From: Bacteroidales bacterium | GTDB lineage: Bacteria > Bacteroidota > Bacteroidia > Bacteroidales > UBA932 | Direction: 5' to 3' | Length of the DNA stretch: 38,370 bases | Assembly (NCBI GenBank): GCA_017471045.1 | Contig: JAFUWZ010000054.1 | Coordinates: 1-38,370, forward strand | Part shown: in pieces, positions 15,810 through 24,545 of the stretch | Layout: each line of letters begins with the position of its first letter | How positions within the stretch are numbered: position 1 is the first letter of the stretch | The notes under the pieces: generated by a model | What the model saw: only the letters and a program-made list of their open reading frames with translations | The model's database searches: none | Told to the model about the DNA's origin: nothing | Translations under genes and position numbers: made by a program

Positions 15810-15998
15810 AAGAGAAAAGCAAAATTTGTGACGCCGCGGGTCACACAGTCTGTCCCGGTCTATCTGGAGACGGATGTGCTTCAGATTCAGACCGGATCGA
15901 CCCTGTACGATCAGGAGGCGGTCTCCATGGGCATCGGCTCCGAGAACTATGATCTCGGAGCCGGTGAGGGTGGTTCTTACATCGAGTATTCTGAGTAA
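15807..15998 (+). CDS. Small protein heading fimbrial operon 2
   Basis: This 63-aa protein begins MKRKAKFVTPRVTQSVPVYL and ends EGGSYIEYSE. It has no signal peptide, a basic N-terminus and a glycine-rich acidic C-terminus. It is the counterpart of the 63-aa protein at 13186-13377: same length, same first-gene position, a KxxTP motif, an LE-containing middle and an SYxE[FY] end. Only 12 nt separate it from the fimbrillin gene, as in operon 1. Its function is unknown; small first genes in fimbrial operons could act in regulation or in early assembly steps. Confidence 0.7.
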   Translation: MKRKAKFVTPRVTQSVPVYLETDVLQIQTGSTLYDQEAVSMGIGSENYDLGAGEGGSYIEYSE

Positions 15999-16010
15999 AG
16001 AAGGGAAGCT

Positions 16011-17630
16011 ATGAGAAAACTATCCGCATTGTTCCTGCTGAGCGCAGGCATTCTCCTGGCCGGATGCCAGGAGACCCCTGTCCGCCCGGACGATCATACC
16101 GACGGGCAGGGCATCGCACTTGCCGTCGTATCCGGCAATCCCGCCACGCGTACCGCGTTCAGCGGCGAAGGGACCGGTACGCCCGGCAACCTGACCTGGG
16201 AGCGCATCGACTGGGTCGAAGGCGACCAAATCCTGATCTGGAGCGACTACGCCACCGTCCGCGAGGGCGGGAACGGCCATGCTGCCACCTATACCCTCAC
16301 GAACGTCCACACCGATGGCGACAAGTCGCGCGCCAGCCTGAGCGATCCCGCCGGCACAGGCCTCCGCTATGTCGACGGGCAGGACAGCTACACGTTCTGG
16401 GGCCTTTATCCGGCCTCGGCTGTCAGTACAGCGCCGACCGAGGGCAGCCTGAGCTTCATAGTCCCCGAGACGCAGACCGGCGAGAAGTCGGCCGATGCTA
16501 CTACGGGCAACATCACCTATGCGCCCGACATGAACCAGGCCGTGATGCTCGCCGCCATCGAGGGCGCCAAGCCCAACCAGAAGGTGGACATCCCCTTCTA
16601 TCCGGCCTATACCGTCTTTGAGATCAGCCTGCTGGTGGACCCGAACTATACCGGTACGGATCCGGTATACCTGCACCACCTGACCCTCACGTCTTCGTCC
16701 GACCTGGCCGGCACGGTCTCGGCTTCCCTGGCGACAGGCACGCGCACCTTTACGGCTGACGGCACCGCTGACTACGCCTTTGCGACCGAGGGCAAGACCT
16801 ACACCGTCGGCGCCAGCACCTATACGCCTTCCGCCACGGCCAAGACCGTGACCTTCAACCTGCCCGAAGCCGTCGTGCTGGAGAAGGACAAGACGCTCAA
16901 GCTCACCCTCATCACCCTGCCGCAGAACGTCAACGACCTCACGATCGGCATGTACATGGGCGAGGACGGCAGCGACGTGCGCACCGGCACCCTCAAGACC
17001 GGCACCGGCACCGCGAAAAAGAACCTCGCCTTTGCCGCCTGCCAGAAGCACAACCTCCGCGGCGTGCTCCTCAAGCCTCATGACTGGGAGTTCTCCCTGC
17101 TGACCTTCAACTTCGAGAATCCCTGGGAGAAGGTCGAATTCGACACCGTTTCCTCCCAGGATTATCCGCAGTCCACGCAGTTCGAGCCTACCGGAGACAT
17201 CACAAACCTGCGCGACCATCTCCGGACGGTCAATAATGTCAGCGCCGGCTACAACGGCTACCGCCAGTGCTGGATCTTCACCCAGGACGGCACGGCGACC
17301 GTCACCTTCAAGGTGATGCTTCCTGCGGGAGGCAGCTGGAAGGTCGAGCCGCAGGGCGATGTCTCTTCGTTCGTGATCAGCCCCGCCCTGACGGGAGAGA
17401 TCGGCAACGACGGTACGACCCGGGTCACTTTCACCCTCTCTCCGGCCGACGGCGCCTTTGGCGTAGGGAAGGATCCGAAGGCCATCTATTTCAAGACCTT
17501 CGTGACCAACTCCGCAGGCACCACCTACAGCCTCGACTCCGAAACACAGCTCTACGACATGCGCGGCTATCATTATTTCATCATCAATACAGCCGACGCT
17601 GTGACCGTAGACGGGTTGATCAACCAATAA
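16011..17630 (+). CDS. Fimbrillin family lipoprotein (Mfa_like_1 type)
   Basis: The 539-aa protein has an SPII signal (MRKLSALFLLSAGILLAGC, lipidated Cys19). The mature N-terminus has the usual fimbrillin sequence with a cleavable ATR site (NPATRTAFSG) and the block LTWERIDWVEGDQILIWSDY, seen in many Bacteroides Mfa-like fimbrillins. Two beta-sandwich domains follow (about 40-350), then a C-terminal region (VEFDTVSS to the end) with a third beta domain. It may be the shaft subunit or a bridging subunit of the second fimbria. The next gene starts 9 nt after the stop, so the operon is tight. GC content is high and uniform, unlike the tip gene after it. Confidence 0.82.
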   Translation: MRKLSALFLLSAGILLAGCQETPVRPDDHTDGQGIALAVVSGNPATRTAFSGEGTGTPGNLTWERIDWVEGDQILIWSDYATVREGGNGHAATYTLTNVHTDGDKSRASLSDPAGTGLRYVDGQDSYTFWGLYPASAVSTAPTEGSLSFIVPETQTGEKSADATTGNITYAPDMNQAVMLAAIEGAKPNQKVDIPFYPAYTVFEISLLVDPNYTGTDPVYLHHLTLTSSSDLAGTVSASLATGTRTFTADGTADYAFATEGKTYTVGASTYTPSATAKTVTFNLPEAVVLEKDKTLKLTLITLPQNVNDLTIGMYMGEDGSDVRTGTLKTGTGTAKKNLAFAACQKHNLRGVLLKPHDWEFSLLTFNFENPWEKVEFDTVSSQDYPQSTQFEPTGDITNLRDHLRTVNNVSAGYNGYRQCWIFTQDGTATVTFKVMLPAGGSWKVEPQGDVSSFVISPALTGEIGNDGTTRVTFTLSPADGAFGVGKDPKAIYFKTFVTNSAGTTYSLDSETQLYDMRGYHYFIINTADAVTVDGLINQ

Positions 17631-17639
17631 GCTATTGCC

Positions 17640-19976
17640 ATGAAAAAATTCATCAACTATATCTGTATCGTGGCCCTGCTGGCCGCCGTCTCCTGCAACC
17701 GGACGGAGCAACCGGAGTTCCCTTCTGCGAAGGGTGACCTGACCTTCCATCTGCTCTCCTCCGACCTGGTCACCCGTGCGACGGAGCCCGGAGACGATAC
17801 CTACAACGAAAACACGATCGAAACCATCGACTGGTTCTTCTTCAGCGACGCCGCCGGTGAGACGATCCTCCTGGAGGGCCGCGAGGGCACGACGGGGACG
17901 ACACTTACGGATCCAACGCTCTCCTTTGATACCTCCGAGGCCGCATATGACGCACTCAAAAAGACCTTTTACGCCTACTTCCTGGTCAACTATCCCGGGA
18001 CGGTGGCGCACGACGGTTCCCTGAAACTCTCGGACATCCTGCAGCTTCCTGTCACGGGGACCGACTTCGAGGCCGCTTCGACACCGGTCTTCGTCATGGA
18101 CTCTTACGAGAAAGCGGATACGGATGGCCTGATCCTGATGAAACCCTCCTCCAAGGATGAAGCGCGGACGCAGACGGTCACGCTGACCCGCGTCGCCGCC
18201 AAAATGGTGCTCAACATCAACGTCGCCCACTCCGTCGCCGGTATGGGCGACGAGGTCTGGACCCCGGATATCTACACGCAGGGCGGCGTGCCGCAGCTGC
18301 AGGCCTATTTCGTCAATGCGCTCAAGACCAGCACGGTCGCCGGTACGCCGGCCGTACGCAACGGCAAATTTGTCGCTTCGACGGGCTCCTTCAGCGACTC
18401 CGACAAGTATTTCTCCTACAGCACTTCGCACGCTTGGGTGGACAACGGGGCCAATGCCGCCGGCACGGCGGACAGCCTCTCCACGACTCCGTTCTATACC
18501 TATCCGCAGGCCTTCAAGCGGGCGAAGAACGGCGAGCCTTACTTCAAGATCTTCCTCCCTTGGACCTCCTCCAAGAAGGGGACCAACAACTTCTACTACA
18601 AGGTGCTCGTCCCCGGACTGGACACGCTCAAGCGCAACAGCTTCTACCACGTCAACCTGGACCTGGACGTCATCGGCGGCACTACGGACGACTATTTCCT
18701 GGCAGCCAGCACCTACCTGGTCGCCGAATGGTTCTCGCCCGGCGACATGGGACAGACCGGCATCTCCTCGGCCCGCTTCCTTGACATCGCCCAGGATACG
18801 ATCAAGTTCTACAACCAGGACACGATGGCCGTGGCGGTCACTTCGAGCCATGTGATCAGCGCTTCGATTACTTCGGCGACGAAATATGATTTCAAGAACA
18901 ATCGTTCGGTCACAGTCAGTTCCAGCGACTACTCAATTGTATCCTACGGCAAGAATACCTTTACGATCAAACACAATTTGGATCGGGAGATCTCACATTC
19001 AACGTTTGACTGTTCATTGATTACCTTCCAGGTGCGTGTCATCCACGAGGATAACGGTCAGCAGAAAGTCGAGACCGTGACCGTGATCCAGTATCCTCCC
19101 ATTTATATTGAACAAGAACTGTCTAATAGCTACGCATTTGTAAATGGGACAGGAGCGACTTTGGGATCCGAATCAACTCATTCGTCAACACCTGTTTACA
19201 ACAATAATAATCCCCGAAACAGTATCGGAAGTCTTCCTAATAGAGCATATATTAACGATGCTACGACGGGAAATCGTAACAGAAAACAATATACTGTGTA
19301 TGTTTCTGTTCTTCCAGAAGACTCCTCTTATACAATTGGAGATCCTAGAGGAAATGCTAGGGGAAGCAACGGAAAACCGCAGAACTTGACAGGACTTACT
19401 TCAAACTACCGACCTACGGCAACAAATAGCCAAAACATAATTGCACCTGCATTTAAAATGGCATCTTCTTATGGAAGAACTGCTGATCTGGAGTTTGATC
19501 GCGCAGAAGAGAGATGTGCCGCATATCAAGAGAATGGTTACCCCGCTGGTCGGTGGAGAGTTCCAACTGTAGCAGAGATAGAATTTGTGATCTCCCTATC
19601 AGAGTATGAACATATTCCTGCATTGTACACAACAGGGCATGCATCTGGCTATACTGCACGGACATCTCGGGATTATCCCAATGGTTATCGTATCTTTGAT
19701 TCATATTGGGCTGGTGGTATGTATGCTTACGCTGGTTCAGTGTATAAAAATGAAAGTGGAGCAGCAACAGCAGAAAGCCTAACGTCTTCAAATCTTTATG
19801 ACTCACCGGTATATCGTAAGCAAGTCAATGGGACTTATTACTTCTATACCAGTGCCGTCCGCTGCGTCTACGACGTGTGGTACTGGGGTGATAACCCTCT
19901 TAATAACAACGGCCAACAGGTCTCCAAGACCGGCAACCGTGCGACAAATTGGCTGGGTTACAACTACATGGACTAA
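17640..19976 (+). CDS. Large fimbrial lipoprotein with variable tip-like C-terminal domain
   Basis: The protein has 778 aa with an SPII signal (MKKFINYICIVALLAAVSC). The N-terminal part (about 25-370) resembles FimA/Mfa subunits: VTRATEPGDD, NTIETIDWFFFSDAAGE, VTLTRVAAKMVLNINV. The C-terminal part (about 485-778) has GRWRVPTVAEIEFVISLSEY and AVRCVYDVWYWGDN, a pattern of DUF4906/FISUMP-like proteins found at the tips of Bacteroidales fimbriae; a C-type-lectin-like fold is possible. DNA from about 19110 to 19830 is much more AT-rich than the rest of the gene, with a sharp change at both ends, while the last 40 codons return to high GC. This suggests that the exposed domain was exchanged by recombination. 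Confidence 0.78.
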   Translation: MKKFINYICIVALLAAVSCNRTEQPEFPSAKGDLTFHLLSSDLVTRATEPGDDTYNENTIETIDWFFFSDAAGETILLEGREGTTGTTLTDPTLSFDTSEAAYDALKKTFYAYFLVNYPGTVAHDGSLKLSDILQLPVTGTDFEAASTPVFVMDSYEKADTDGLILMKPSSKDEARTQTVTLTRVAAKMVLNINVAHSVAGMGDEVWTPDIYTQGGVPQLQAYFVNALKTSTVAGTPAVRNGKFVASTGSFSDSDKYFSYSTSHAWVDNGANAAGTADSLSTTPFYTYPQAFKRAKNGEPYFKIFLPWTSSKKGTNNFYYKVLVPGLDTLKRNSFYHVNLDLDVIGGTTDDYFLAASTYLVAEWFSPGDMGQTGISSARFLDIAQDTIKFYNQDTMAVAVTSSHVISASITSATKYDFKNNRSVTVSSSDYSIVSYGKNTFTIKHNLDREISHSTFDCSLITFQVRVIHEDNGQQKVETVTVIQYPPIYIEQELSNSYAFVNGTGATLGSESTHSSTPVYNNNNPRNSIGSLPNRAYINDATTGNRNRKQYTVYVSVLPEDSSYTIGDPRGNARGSNGKPQNLTGLTSNYRPTATNSQNIIAPAFKMASSYGRTADLEFDRAEERCAAYQENGYPAGRWRVPTVAEIEFVISLSEYEHIPALYTTGHASGYTARTSRDYPNGYRIFDSYWAGGMYAYAGSVYKNESGAATAESLTSSNLYDSPVYRKQVNGTYYFYTSAVRCVYDVWYWGDNPLNNNGQQVSKTGNRATNWLGYNYMD

Positions 19977-19991
19977 CAAAGGGAAACGATT

Positions 19992-21989
19992 ATGAAAAAA
20001 GCATTCACCATACTTTCCGCAGCGCTGCTCCTGTTGGCAGCGTGCAACCGGGAGCCGGCCGCTCCCACCCAGGCTGCAGAGCCGCTCCCGGACGGGACGA
20101 TGGCCGCGGTCCGATTCACGGTCGAATTCCCCGAGACCATCCTCGAGACCCGCACCAACGGGGAGATGGGCGACCAGCCCGACATCACCGAGCTGTACCT
20201 GGCGATCTGGGGAGCTGGCGGTAATTCGCTCAACCACTGGATCCCCGCGACCCTCGAGACGCTCAGCAGCGACAACCGGGACGGCGTCAGCCGCGCGACC
20301 TATAAGGCGATGATCCCCCTCTCCAGCGAGCAGATGCCCATCCACTTCATCGCCAACCCGCCTGCAGAGCAGAACCCGCCGCAGATGGGCGTGGACCAGA
20401 AGACGCTGATGGACAAGATGGTCACCCGCGATTCGACCATCAGCGGCCAGAAGGCGCGCATCGGGGCCTATTGGCAGAAAGTGACGCTCGCGAGCGTCGT
20501 CGCCAAGACGGATGCCAGCGGCAACCCGGTCAAGGAGGAGAACGGTGAGTACATCGTCGATGTCACCAAGACCTACAAGTTGGGCACCACGACGCCCGGC
20601 CTTGTGGATGTCCCGCTGGTGCGCAATTTCGCCAAGGTCCGCTACTCTTCGCCCGGTCCCACCGAAGCGAGTTACAAGGGCTTCCAAGTCATCGCCTGGA
20701 CGCTCATCAACGTCCCGTCATCCGGCTACATCGCCCCGTACCAGAGCACGAGCGCCTTCGACAATGCCTACACCGTGATCGGCAACTATCTCAAGCAGGG
20801 CGCCGACGGGACTTCCGGCGATTTCTACACCTACCTCCAGTCGACTTCCTACCCGGGCTACCAGACGCTCAATTCGATCGATACCGGCAAGCCCGCCGAG
20901 CCGACAAGCTGCCCGGAGGCCATGTATATGTATGAGCGCGCGATCCCGGACGGGCTGAACCCGCAGACGGCGGTGATCGCAAAGATCCAGTGGGATACGG
21001 ACGCATCCAAGATCACCAACGCCGATAACAAGTCCCTCTCCGGCAAAACGTACTGGTACAAGATCGAGCTCCAGAACACCGAGCACGAGTATTTCCCGTT
21101 CCGGCGCAACATCTACTACAACATCGTCCTGCAGGACATCATCGGTGACGGTGAGCAAACCTTCGATAAAGCTTATAGCGGGAACTTTTTCGGCGACGTG
21201 TCTTCGTCGCTGGAGACGGCCAACCTCAACGAGGTATCCAACAACCAGACCCGCATCGCAGTCAACCAGATGGACTTCGTCCACATCGGAGAGGAGGCAC
21301 GCAGCTTTGACGTGTATTTCCGCTTCTTCCCGGATGCGAAGTCTGACTCGGGTGTCGTGACCACGGTCGACAACAGTGCCACCTCCGGCAGTTATGTCCA
21401 TGTCTCGGTCCGAGCCGACGACCAGTATGCGGCTGCGATCGACACCGTCGAGTACAAGTCCGCCCAGGACGGCTGGGGCCACATCGTTGTCACGGTCAAG
21501 GGGTCCGGTACCAACACGCTCCGGAGCAAGCTCCGCGTCGAGGGCGCGGCAAACGGCAAGCGCAAGATCTACCGCGACATCACCTTCACCGTGATGCAGA
21601 AGCAGAATCTGGGGGCCGCCACGGCCGTATCGACTCCAGACGGGACAACGGGCAAAAACAAGACGGTCACGCTCACCATCGATCTTCCCGAAGGGTTGAG
21701 CTATTCGATGTTCCCGCTGCAGTTCAAGATCGAGCCAAAGAACAAGAACCTCTCGACCAGCGACTTCTCCCTGCCGGTGCAGTACGGTACCTCCGCCTAT
21801 GACTCGTCGAAGAATTCGTACTATTTCATCAAGACGATCAATTTCTCGGAGTACGCCTCGGTCGTCAACGGCAGCTACCAGTACACGACCAGCTTCCCTT
21901 GCACGATGTTCACCACCCAGGACGGCTCCAACGACGTGTCCATGATGGTGACCAACATCCAGGGCTTCTTCAACCCGCTGCCGCTGTAG
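19992..21989 (+). CDS. Fimbrial lipoprotein, FimA/Mfa-like N-terminus
   Basis: This 665-aa protein has an SPII signal (MKKAFTILSAALLLLAAC, lipidated Cys18). The start of the mature chain (VRFTVEFPETILETRTNGE, DITELYLAIWGAGGN) matches the first strands of FimA/Mfa-type domains with an Arg cleavage site. The middle has PLVRNFAKVRY, a block often seen in fimbrial subunits of this group, and PFRRNIYYNIVLQDI. The C-terminal 250 residues are beta-rich with several NNQT/NxT sites. It is the last gene of operon 2 and is followed by a strong hairpin. It could be an accessory subunit next to the tip; the order in the fibre cannot be told. Confidence 0.75.
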   Translation: MKKAFTILSAALLLLAACNREPAAPTQAAEPLPDGTMAAVRFTVEFPETILETRTNGEMGDQPDITELYLAIWGAGGNSLNHWIPATLETLSSDNRDGVSRATYKAMIPLSSEQMPIHFIANPPAEQNPPQMGVDQKTLMDKMVTRDSTISGQKARIGAYWQKVTLASVVAKTDASGNPVKEENGEYIVDVTKTYKLGTTTPGLVDVPLVRNFAKVRYSSPGPTEASYKGFQVIAWTLINVPSSGYIAPYQSTSAFDNAYTVIGNYLKQGADGTSGDFYTYLQSTSYPGYQTLNSIDTGKPAEPTSCPEAMYMYERAIPDGLNPQTAVIAKIQWDTDASKITNADNKSLSGKTYWYKIELQNTEHEYFPFRRNIYYNIVLQDIIGDGEQTFDKAYSGNFFGDVSSSLETANLNEVSNNQTRIAVNQMDFVHIGEEARSFDVYFRFFPDAKSDSGVVTTVDNSATSGSYVHVSVRADDQYAAAIDTVEYKSAQDGWGHIVVTVKGSGTNTLRSKLRVEGAANGKRKIYRDITFTVMQKQNLGAATAVSTPDGTTGKNKTVTLTIDLPEGLSYSMFPLQFKIEPKNKNLSTSDFSLPVQYGTSAYDSSKNSYYFIKTINFSEYASVVNGSYQYTTSFPCTMFTTQDGSNDVSMMVTNIQGFFNPLPL

Positions 21990-22020
21990 CGACCAGGCCT
22001 CGTTTTCATCAATGAAAAAC

Positions 22021-22054
22021 AATCGGGAGCAAGGGGTACGCCTTGCTCCCGATT
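22021..22054 (+). terminator. Terminator of fimbrial operon 2
   Basis: AATCGGGAGCAAGG (22021-22034) and CCTTGCTCCCGATT (22041-22054) form a perfect 14-bp stem with a 6-nt loop, 31 nt after the last fimbrial stop. The T run is poor (ATTCTGTTATG). It may also serve the convergent DUF5723 gene. The sequence from 22055 to 22281 holds no gene that I can support. Confidence 0.75.
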
Positions 22055-22281
22055 CTGTTATGTAAGGCCCTCCTGCGCTGCATCTTGTGTTCCTGGAATT
22101 GGAGCGGCTTACAATCGATAGGAATCATCCGGAGCAGTGCCGGAGCATGTGGGAGAAGATAGCCTTTGCGTTCCGGCGTATTTCTTTCTTGCGCGACCGC
22201 CCGAAGGAGTTTTGTGAGGAGTTCTTCCGGCCTCAGGCCTGTTACCCGGATCTTGGCTGCAACACCCGGAAAAATCGCATT

Positions 22282-23760
22282 CTACACGCCCGCCCCTTCC
22301 GCGCTGCGGCGGGGACGGATCCGGTGGGCGGGCCCTTGGCGTTTCTGGCCGAAGACCATGTTCAGGCCGATCATCAGGTTGAAATTGAGGTTGTCGCGGG
22401 GGAAGGCGACGAGCCCGCCGTCGGAGTCAAAATAGTCCCGCAGCCGGTGCTGGGCCCGGGGTTCCGAACTCACGAAGAAGGGCGAAGACATCTCCGCGCC
22501 GACATAAAGGGCCAGCAGCGGCAGGCGCAGGTTGAGCAGCGTGCTGAGTTTCGGACCGAAAGAGCCGTAGGCGGCGCTCCCGGACCAGCCGAACCAGTGC
22601 ACCGGTTCCAGGTTGACCGCACCCCGCAGTTCCGCCCAGGAGTACTTCCCTTCGCTGCGGACGGTGCCGAGCAGGCCGGCGGAGAACCAGTCGGAAGGAT
22701 GCGCCTTGGCGCCGAGATAGAGGGTCGCGGGCAGGAAGTCCATCGGCGAGCCTTTGTCGGTCCGGTGGAATTCGATCAGCCGGTTCAACTCTTCCAGTTT
22801 GGCATCGAGCTGGCCCTGGAGGTTGTCGTTGCCCTCGAAGGAGATGTTGTCGAAGCCGGCATATTCCCAGCTGCCGGCGGTGCCCATCCGGGCGTCCATC
22901 TTCCAGCGGATGAAGCCCAGGTCGGTCACGGACGCGGAGAGCTGCAGCCAGGGCAGCACGTCCCAGGTCGTGCCCAGGTCGAGCGCGAGACCGCCCCCGC
23001 TGGGACGGAACTGCTTGATGTCGAAATCGTCGAAATCAAAGGTATCGGTGATGGCGACCGACCCGGAGGTCTGCGTCGCGGGGAGGTTGCTCGCCAGCAG
23101 CCGGCCGTCGGTCGAAACATACCAGCGGCCTCCGCCCAGGGTCACGTCAAAGCGGTCGAAACGGGCATCCGCGTAGGCCAGGCCCACCAGCGCCTTGACC
23201 TTGCCGCCGATGCGCAAGCGCTCCGTCACCGGGAAGGAGATGCCATAGGCGGCTTCCGCGTAGGCGCGCGCCCGGGCGCCGAAGCCGGCCAGGTCGTAGT
23301 CCGCCCCGTCGGTGCTCCCGTCCTTGAGGAAGCGGAACAAGTCATAGGGCGCCGCAGCGCTCTCGTTGAGATGCAGGTTGAGGCTGAAACTATGGAACTG
23401 ATCCTTCCGGGTCCAGAAGCCGAAGTTCAGAATATCCACTTCGGCATTGATATTCTCGGTATTGTGCCGGTGGATCTTGCCCAGGAAGGTGTCCGAGGAC
23501 ACGCCTTCGCTCAGGAAGGTCTCGACGGCACCGCCGCGTGTCGGATAAAGGAAGGTCGTGGCACCCAGGTTGCTCTGCATCTGCAGGTCGATGTGACCCA
23601 CACCCAGGCCGAAATAGCTGCGGTTGGCGCAAAGGGCCGGATTCATCGTGTGCCCGTAAAGGTAGGTATCCATGAAATAGGCGCCGCGGAAGGCGTTTTG
23701 CGCCAGCACGGGAAGGATCGGCAGCATCAGGGCTGCGAGCAGCGAAAGCGTTCTTTTCAT
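22282..23760 (-). CDS. DUF5723-type outer-membrane beta-barrel protein
   Basis: From MKRTLSLLAALMLPILPVLA the protein has 492 aa with an SPI signal (cleavage near VLAQN). The mature start AFRGAYFMDTYLYGHTMNPA is the typical opening of DUF5723/PorP-like Bacteroidetes barrels, with a conserved N-P-A followed by many amphipathic strands (LDLGTTWDVLPWLQLSASVT, RLRIGGKVKALVGLAYAD). The family is predicted to sit in the outer membrane; PorP/SprF members work with gliding or type IX secretion proteins, but for DUF5723 the role is not known. A longer upstream ATG (23790) adds ten atypical residues. It lies 16 nt after a lipoprotein gene, probably in one transcript. Confidence 0.8.
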   Translation of the reverse strand: MKRTLSLLAALMLPILPVLAQNAFRGAYFMDTYLYGHTMNPALCANRSYFGLGVGHIDLQMQSNLGATTFLYPTRGGAVETFLSEGVSSDTFLGKIHRHNTENINAEVDILNFGFWTRKDQFHSFSLNLHLNESAAAPYDLFRFLKDGSTDGADYDLAGFGARARAYAEAAYGISFPVTERLRIGGKVKALVGLAYADARFDRFDVTLGGGRWYVSTDGRLLASNLPATQTSGSVAITDTFDFDDFDIKQFRPSGGGLALDLGTTWDVLPWLQLSASVTDLGFIRWKMDARMGTAGSWEYAGFDNISFEGNDNLQGQLDAKLEELNRLIEFHRTDKGSPMDFLPATLYLGAKAHPSDWFSAGLLGTVRSEGKYSWAELRGAVNLEPVHWFGWSGSAAYGSFGPKLSTLLNLRLPLLALYVGAEMSSPFFVSSEPRAQHRLRDYFDSDGGLVAFPRDNLNFNLMIGLNMVFGQKRQGPAHRIRPRRSAEGAGV

Positions 23761-23776
23761 AAGGCCGTCCTCCTCT

Positions 23777-24400
23777 CTACAAGTCCACACTGAAACCTTC
23801 CGGCATCTTCAGCACCACCTGCGTCAGCGTGATGCCCTCGTCCGTGGTCGGGGCTTCCCCTTCGAACCCGGCACCGGTGCGGCCGGTGAAGTTGAGATGA
23901 AGGCCCTCCAGCGTCGTATATTGCTGCGTACAGACGAGACGGATCACGACGGGATTGGACGAGGGGCTGCCCTTCTTGCCCGAGGCGATCATGGGCGTAC
24001 GGTCCGCTTCGACGGAGACCTGCACGTCCGGACAAACCTGCCCTTCGGCATTCAGGGCGGTGACGCTGAAACTCAGGTCCAGCGGCAGGGTGTTGAGGAT
24101 CACGGTATGGAGCTCCGCCTCCTTGAAATACATTTGCTCGCTGAAATTGAAACTGACGCCGGTGATCTCCGCGCTGCCGGACAGGGAATAGGTCCCCGGA
24201 GCGAACTGAATCATGGCGGCGCCCTGCGCCTTCAGGATGGTTTCGAGCGTCAGCTCTTCGAAATTGCCGATCGGGACTTCCATGTTCTTAAACACAATCC
24301 CGTCCATCTTGATGTTGCCCAAGTTGAACTCGGGGTCCACGCAGCCTTGACAAAGTGCCACCGCAATGCCCAAGGCCCAAATCCACGGTCTGATACGCAT
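23777..24400 (-). CDS. Lipoprotein of unknown function, partner of the DUF5723 gene
   Basis: This 207-aa protein has a short SPII signal (MRIRPWIWALGIAVALCQGC) with the lipidated Cys at 20 followed by VDPEFNLGNIKMD. The rest is beta-rich, with LSGSAEITGVSFNFSEQMYF and VTLTQ-like strands near the end, similar in feel to domains of putative adhesins. It is followed after 16 nt by the DUF5723 barrel gene, and a -7 element precedes it by about 20 nt, so the two probably form an operon. I do not recognise a named domain. A periplasmic or surface accessory protein of the barrel is the simplest guess. Confidence 0.7.
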   Translation of the reverse strand: MRIRPWIWALGIAVALCQGCVDPEFNLGNIKMDGIVFKNMEVPIGNFEELTLETILKAQGAAMIQFAPGTYSLSGSAEITGVSFNFSEQMYFKEAELHTVILNTLPLDLSFSVTALNAEGQVCPDVQVSVEADRTPMIASGKKGSPSSNPVVIRLVCTQQYTTLEGLHLNFTGRTGAGFEGEAPTTDEGITLTQVVLKMPEGFSVDL

Positions 24401-24420
24401 AATAAGATTCGATTAGAGTA

Positions 24421-24428
24421 CAAAGATA
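24421..24428 (-). promoter_or_regulatory. -7 element for the lipoprotein/DUF5723 operon
   Basis: TATCTTTG on the minus strand is a perfect TAnnTTTG, placing the start near 24417 and a leader of about 17 nt. No clear TTTG is found at -33. A strong hairpin (24452-24480) begins 23 nt upstream of it. Confidence 0.5.
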
Positions 24429-24451
24429 CCGTTTTTTAACAACATTCCGTC

Positions 24452-24480
24452 CCCTCCGTCCCGAAATAAGGGACGGAGGG
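24452..24480. repeat. Palindromic hairpin between the PAP2 and lipoprotein genes
   Basis: CCCTCCGTCCC (24452-24462) and GGGACGGAGGG (24470-24480) form a perfect 11-bp stem with a 7-nt loop. It may end the nitroreductase-glycosidase-PAP2 transcript. The same stem type occurs at 28325-28366 and, with compensating changes, at 28388-28422. Confidence 0.75.
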
Positions 24481-24545
24481 AGCAAAAAAGGCATGAATTG
24501 CTGCCTAAGTCCCAGAAAAACGGACGTAGGGATCAGTTCCAAGGT

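Noticed and set aside
16020-18851. 943-codon minus-strand frame across the fimbrial genes
   Set aside because: It spans two well-supported fimbrial lipoprotein genes and has no domain or signal; high GC third positions keep it open.
22087-23793. 568-codon plus-strand frame opposite the DUF5723 gene
   Set aside because: The sense of the region is set by the signal peptide and barrel pattern on the minus strand. The first 65 codons, in the intergenic part, look protein-like but I cannot support a gene.
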